In this document: positions 58,100 through 64,000 of the stretch, one piece after another
How the letters are laid out: every line of letters begins with the position of its first letter
Position numbering within the stretch: position 1 is the first letter of the stretch
Source of the DNA: Betaproteobacteria bacterium HGW-Betaproteobacteria-4
GTDB lineage: Bacteria > Pseudomonadota > Gammaproteobacteria > Burkholderiales > Rhodocyclaceae
Length of the DNA: 64,000 nt
Reading direction: 5' to 3'
NCBI GenBank assembly: GCA_002840785.1
Contig: PHCH01000003.1
Span: 62,001-126,000 of the forward strand
Notes under the pieces: generated by a model
Seen by the model: only the letters and a program-made list of their open reading frames with translations
What the model was told of the DNA's origin: nothing
The model's database searches: none
Position numbers and translations under genes: made by a program

Positions 58100-58774
58100 C
58101 TAATGCTTGTGCGTGCCGTGTCCATGGTCATCATGACTGTGCACCGCCGCCGGTGAACCGACGGGTTTGAGCGCTGTATTTACCGCCGATGACGATTCGT
58201 GTTCGTCATGACCATCGACATGGTCGTTTACGCCGCCGTGCGCGTGACCATCACTGGCAGCAACCAGTTGGTCGTAGTCGGCCTTTGCTAGCCCCGGCAG
58301 TTTCTGCACGAACGCGGCCAAATCCCAGATCGCCTCGTCATCCATGCCGCCTTTCGACCAAGCCGGCATTCCCGACGCTTTGATGCCATGCTTGATGATC
58401 CAGAAGTCACGTGCGGAATCCCTGGAGAGTTCCGGCATTTGAGCCTGAGTGACTAGATTAGGCGGCCTTGGATACAAGCCCTTGCGGATTTCCGAGTCTG
58501 ACATTTCGGGTGCCAGGTGACAATCGATACACATGGCATCGTAATTCCCGGCCCCGCGCCGGACCCGCTCCGGGTTACCGAAATCATCGGGCACCTTGAG
58601 GTCGGCCGCACGGCGGGCAATCGATCGCTCCCGGCCAAATTCCAGGGCTTTATAGACCAGCGGGTTATGCGGCGTATCCGCGCCCATGTCGATAAGACCG
58701 GAGGCGGCCACGATGGTGGCCGTACCTGCCCCAAAAACGATTGTCGTCAAAGCGCCGATAAGTATTTTGTTCAT
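58100..58774 (-). CDS. c-type cytochrome with His-rich tail
   Basis: A protein of 224 residues from the ATG at 58774 (GGAG upstream). The N-terminal helix (LIGALTTIVFGAGTATIVAAS) is a signal or anchor. One heme site is visible, MCIDCHLAPE, with WSKGGMDDEAIWDLAAFVQ after it, as in cytochrome c family proteins of copper islands. The last ~50 residues are His/Asp-rich (HAHGGVNDHVDGHDEHES; HSHDDHGHGTHKH) and should bind metal. It is divergent from copR and shares a CopR box with it. Confidence 0.82.
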   Translation of the reverse strand: MNKILIGALTTIVFGAGTATIVAASGLIDMGADTPHNPLVYKALEFGRERSIARRAADLKVPDDFGNPERVRRGAGNYDAMCIDCHLAPEMSDSEIRKGLYPRPPNLVTQAQMPELSRDSARDFWIIKHGIKASGMPAWSKGGMDDEAIWDLAAFVQKLPGLAKADYDQLVAASDGHAHGGVNDHVDGHDEHESSSAVNTALKPVGSPAAVHSHDDHGHGTHKH

Positions 58775-58860
58775 GTGTTTTCTCCGTGGGGATGTTGGAG
58801 TCTGATTGCTCCCATGCTCGCCATGGTGCTTTTGCCAAACCGACAGTGGGATGACTTGCG

Positions 58861-58878
58861 GATTACATTTACGTAATC
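58861..58878. promoter_or_regulatory. Best CopR box, between cytochrome gene and copR
   Basis: GATTACA-TTTA-CGTAATC is a near-perfect 18-base inverted repeat. It is close to the GATTACA-N4-TGTAATC type known for CopR/CusR-like regulators. It lies 67 bases before copR and 86 before the divergent cytochrome gene, so it can serve both, including autoregulation. Confidence 0.7.
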
Positions 58879-58945
58879 TAAGCAAATGCACCGGCAAACC
58901 GAAGGAGAATTCTCTATAGACCAACAACAAGAGGTAGTGAGCGCC

Positions 58946-59623
58946 ATGAAAATACTGGTAGTCGAAGACGAGCCAAAAACCGGAACCTATTTGAAGCAGG
59001 GCCTTGTCGAGGCGGGTTTTGTGGTGGATCTGGTCGCCAACGGGCTGGATGGATTGCATTTGGCACTGACGGAAGCCCACGATCTGGCCATCCTCGACGT
59101 CATGTTGCCGGGCATTGACGGTTGGCAGGTGCTGCAAGGCATCCGCCGGGCCGGCAAGGAAATGCCGGTCTTGTTCCTGACGGCCCGCGACCAGGTGGAA
59201 GATCGGGTCAAGGGGCTGGAACTCGGTGCCGACGATTATCTGGTCAAGCCTTTCGCCTTTTCGGAATTGCTGGCCAGGGTGAGAGGCTTGTTACGTCGTG
59301 GCGGCAAGGTAAAGGAGTCGGAGTATCTACGTGCTGCCGACCTTGAACTCGATCTGATGCGGCGCCGGGTGAGTCGATCGGGCAAGCGGATCGACCTGAC
59401 CGCCAAGGAATTCGCCTTGCTCGAACTGCTGCTTCGGCGGCAAGGCGAGGTTTTGCCGCGGTCGTTAATTGCGTCCCAGGTTTGGGACATGAATTTCGAT
59501 AGCGACACCAATGTGATCGAAGTTGCCATCAAGCGCCTGCGGATAAAGATCGACGAGGCATTCGAACCCAAGCTGATCCGTACGGTACGGGGCATGGGCT
59601 ATGTGCTGGAGGTTACGGATTGA
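58946..59623 (+). CDS. copR: CopR/CusR-type response regulator
   Basis: A protein of 225 residues from the ATG at 58946. The receiver domain has the acidic pair VVEDE, the phosphorylated D51 ([10 protein letters not shown]), T in FLTARD and K in DYLVKPFAF. The C-terminal OmpR-type winged helix includes [20 protein letters not shown] and [16 protein letters not shown]. It probably activates the copper operons through the TTACA-N4-TGTAA boxes. The kinase gene start overlaps its stop (TTGA). Confidence 0.92.
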   Translation: MKILVVEDEPKTGTYLKQGLVEAGFVVDLVANGLDGLHLALTEAHDLAILDVMLPGIDGWQVLQGIRRAGKEMPVLFLTARDQVEDRVKGLELGADDYLVKPFAFSELLARVRGLLRRGGKVKESEYLRAADLELDLMRRRVSRSGKRIDLTAKEFALLELLLRRQGEVLPRSLIASQVWDMNFDSDTNVIEVAIKRLRIKIDEAFEPKLIRTVRGMGYVLEVTD

Positions 59624-61023
59624 ACGTTACCTGGAGTCGATCGCTGACACTGCGCCTGACGCTGTTGTTTGCCTTGGCGGCGGCACTCGTCCTTTTTCTG
59701 CTGGGACTGCTCATTGGCAATTTGGTGGAGCAGCATTTCGTGCAGCAGGATATGGAAGCGCTCTCCGGAAAAATGGAGCTGACCCAACACATTCTTAAAA
59801 GAGATTCGAAAACACAAGACAACGACGCGCTCAGAAGGCAACTCGATGATGCCCTGACCGGCCACCACGGCCTGGTGGTTGCAGTTTTTGGACCATCCCG
59901 ACAAGCTCTATACGGCAACGAAAATCTGGCCTTTCCCCCAGCGCTGTTCGATCGGCCAGCCGTCAGCAATCCCGAGCACCCCATCAAGTGGACTGCTCCC
60001 GATGGGCTCCCATGGCGAGGCATTTCTGCCGCCGTGACCGCCGGGATCGACGGAAAGACCCCTTACACCATAGTCATCGCGACCGAAATATCCCATCACG
60101 AACACTTTATGTCGGGATTTCGGGGCACCTTGTGGGTGTTCATCACGCTGGCCACGCTGGCCATCGGGCTGCTGGGCTGGGTTGTCGTCCGCCGCGGTCT
60201 CGCTCCGCTGCACTCGATCAAACGCCAAGCTGCCGAAATTACCGCCAATCGCCTGCATACCCGCTTGCCGGCGGAGGCAATTCCGCTTGAACTGGCCGCC
60301 TTGACCGACACCCTGAATGACATGCTGTCGCGGCTTGAGGAGTCGTTTCAGCGCCTGTCGGATTTTTCGTCGGATCTGGCGCATGAATTGAGAACACCGG
60401 TCAGCAATTTGCTGACCCAAACCCAGGTCACGCTGTCGAAAGCGCGGTCAGCTGACGACTATAGGGACATCCTGGCTTCGAATGCCGAAGAGTTCGAGCG
60501 CCTGTCGCGAACCATTTCCGACATGCTCTTCCTGGCCAAAGCCGACAACAACCAGATCATTCCCAACCAAGAACTGATCGATCTCGCTGAGGAAATCGGC
60601 GATTTGCTGGAGTATTACGACGTGCTGGCCGACGAGAAGGCGATTGTCTTGTCGCTTACTGGCAATGGCCAAATAGTCGGTGATCGGCTCATGTTGCGTC
60701 GGGCGGTAAGCAATCTGCTGTCCAATGCGCTGCGGCATACGCCGACGGGAGGCACGGTCACGGTCAAAATCAACCAGAATGGCGACGGCAAGACCCTCGT
60801 TGTCGTCGAGAATACTGGGAGCGACATTCCTGTGGAACATTTGCCTCGTCTGTTCAATCGCTTCTATCGTGTCGATAGTTCACGACAGCGAACGACAGAA
60901 AGCTCGGGGTTAGGGCTTGCGATCACAAAATCGATCGTGTTTGCTCACGGCGGGAATGTTGCGGTCGATTCAGAAGGCGGAAAAACGTGCTTTACGCTCT
61001 CGTTGCCCAGTACCCACCGGTAG
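59620..61023 (+). CDS. copS: CopS/CusS-type sensor histidine kinase
   Basis: A protein of 467 residues from a TTG start overlapping the copR stop. It has two membrane helices (about 13-33 and 170-190) with a periplasmic sensor loop between. A HAMP linker follows ([17 protein letters not shown]), then the dimerisation domain with phosphorylated His in [13 protein letters not shown] near 253. The ATPase domain has [12 protein letters not shown], the G-boxes and [12 protein letters not shown]. It senses periplasmic Cu(I)/Ag(I) and phosphorylates CopR. A strong hairpin ends the unit. Confidence 0.9.
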   Translation: MNVTWSRSLTLRLTLLFALAAALVLFLLGLLIGNLVEQHFVQQDMEALSGKMELTQHILKRDSKTQDNDALRRQLDDALTGHHGLVVAVFGPSRQALYGNENLAFPPALFDRPAVSNPEHPIKWTAPDGLPWRGISAAVTAGIDGKTPYTIVIATEISHHEHFMSGFRGTLWVFITLATLAIGLLGWVVVRRGLAPLHSIKRQAAEITANRLHTRLPAEAIPLELAALTDTLNDMLSRLEESFQRLSDFSSDLAHELRTPVSNLLTQTQVTLSKARSADDYRDILASNAEEFERLSRTISDMLFLAKADNNQIIPNQELIDLAEEIGDLLEYYDVLADEKAIVLSLTGNGQIVGDRLMLRRAVSNLLSNALRHTPTGGTVTVKINQNGDGKTLVVVENTGSDIPVEHLPRLFNRFYRVDSSRQRTTESSGLGLAITKSIVFAHGGNVAVDSEGGKTCFTLSLPSTHR

Positions 61024-61096
61024 TGTTTTCCCTTTCACTCGGCGTGGACTGATATCAACCGCGCCGCAGTTGGTTCTCCGGGATGCTGGGTTGGCG

Positions 61097-61140
61097 ACCC
61101 TGAAAAAGCCCCAGCCTATCGGCCAAGGCTTTTTCAGGGT
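61097..61140. terminator. Strong bidirectional terminator
   Basis: ACCCTGAAAAAGCC (61097-61110) pairs over 14 bases without mismatch with GGCTTTTTCAGGGT (61127-61140). The A-run and T-run lie within the arms. It sits between the convergent copS and czcA genes. Confidence 0.75.
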
Positions 61141-61167
61141 ATACCTGATGCGCAAGTGGCCTACTGC

Positions 61168-64000
<2,833 letters not shown>

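Overview
The window looks like the chromosome or a large accessory replicon of a metal-exposed Betaproteobacterium. A Rhodocyclales-type relative such as Dechloromonas or Azonexus is my guess. The evidence is high-GC coding sequence in most of the window, Cupriavidus-type CopK and CzcE, a CusCBA/CopAB copper set and an IS66 element. This is inference; no 16S or core marker is present.

Region 1 (1-19194) is one secretion locus on the + strand. A giant surface or secreted protein, at least 3840 residues and cut by the left edge, is followed by a TolC-type outer-membrane channel, a GAF-plus-HlyD adaptor, a PqqD/M50-protease/HlyD adaptor and a short SecA-like ATPase. The last four reading frames are almost contiguous or overlap. 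There is no ABC transporter where a type I system would have one.

Region 2 (19195-37330) is a defence island that is visibly AT-richer in places. It holds (a) a coupled pair I cannot assign: a large helicase with a probable C-terminal PD-(D/E)xK nuclease, and a 727-residue partner; (b) a three-gene system matching Shango (TerB protein, DUF2791/BrxD-like ATPase, Lhr-like helicase); (c) a Pycsar system (PycTM effector, a 53-residue ORF, pyrimidine-type cyclase); and (d) a second, divergent Pycsar-like locus. The last has a double-domain cyclase followed in the same frame by an E2-like ubiquitin-transfer protein, facing a cyclic-nucleotide-binding TIR effector. The divergent intergenic region contains an exact CIRCE heat-shock operator.

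Region 3 (37331-40690) is mobile-element debris: an IS66 element whose transposase is cut off near its 3' end, abutting a KfrA/TnpT-like coiled-coil DNA-binding protein with a 16-bp palindrome upstream.

Region 4 (40691-64000) is a copper/silver resistance island. On the + strand it has czcE, copK, a Met-rich periplasmic protein, an HD-GYP protein, a P1B copper ATPase, a YHS protein, DUF2933 and an isoprenylcysteine-methyltransferase-like protein. On the - strand it has a cytochrome c, CusA, CusB, CusC, CusF, CopB, CopA, DUF411 and a second cytochrome c. Then come copR/copS on the + strand and, across a strong hairpin, a CzcA-type RND pump cut by the right edge. A TTACA-N4-TGTAA-like motif recurs upstream of several of these operons and is probably the shared CopR box.

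The best candidates for something undescribed are the SecA/M50 secretion locus, the helicase-nuclease pair at 19625-25929, and the E2-linked, CIRCE-bearing Pycsar-like locus.
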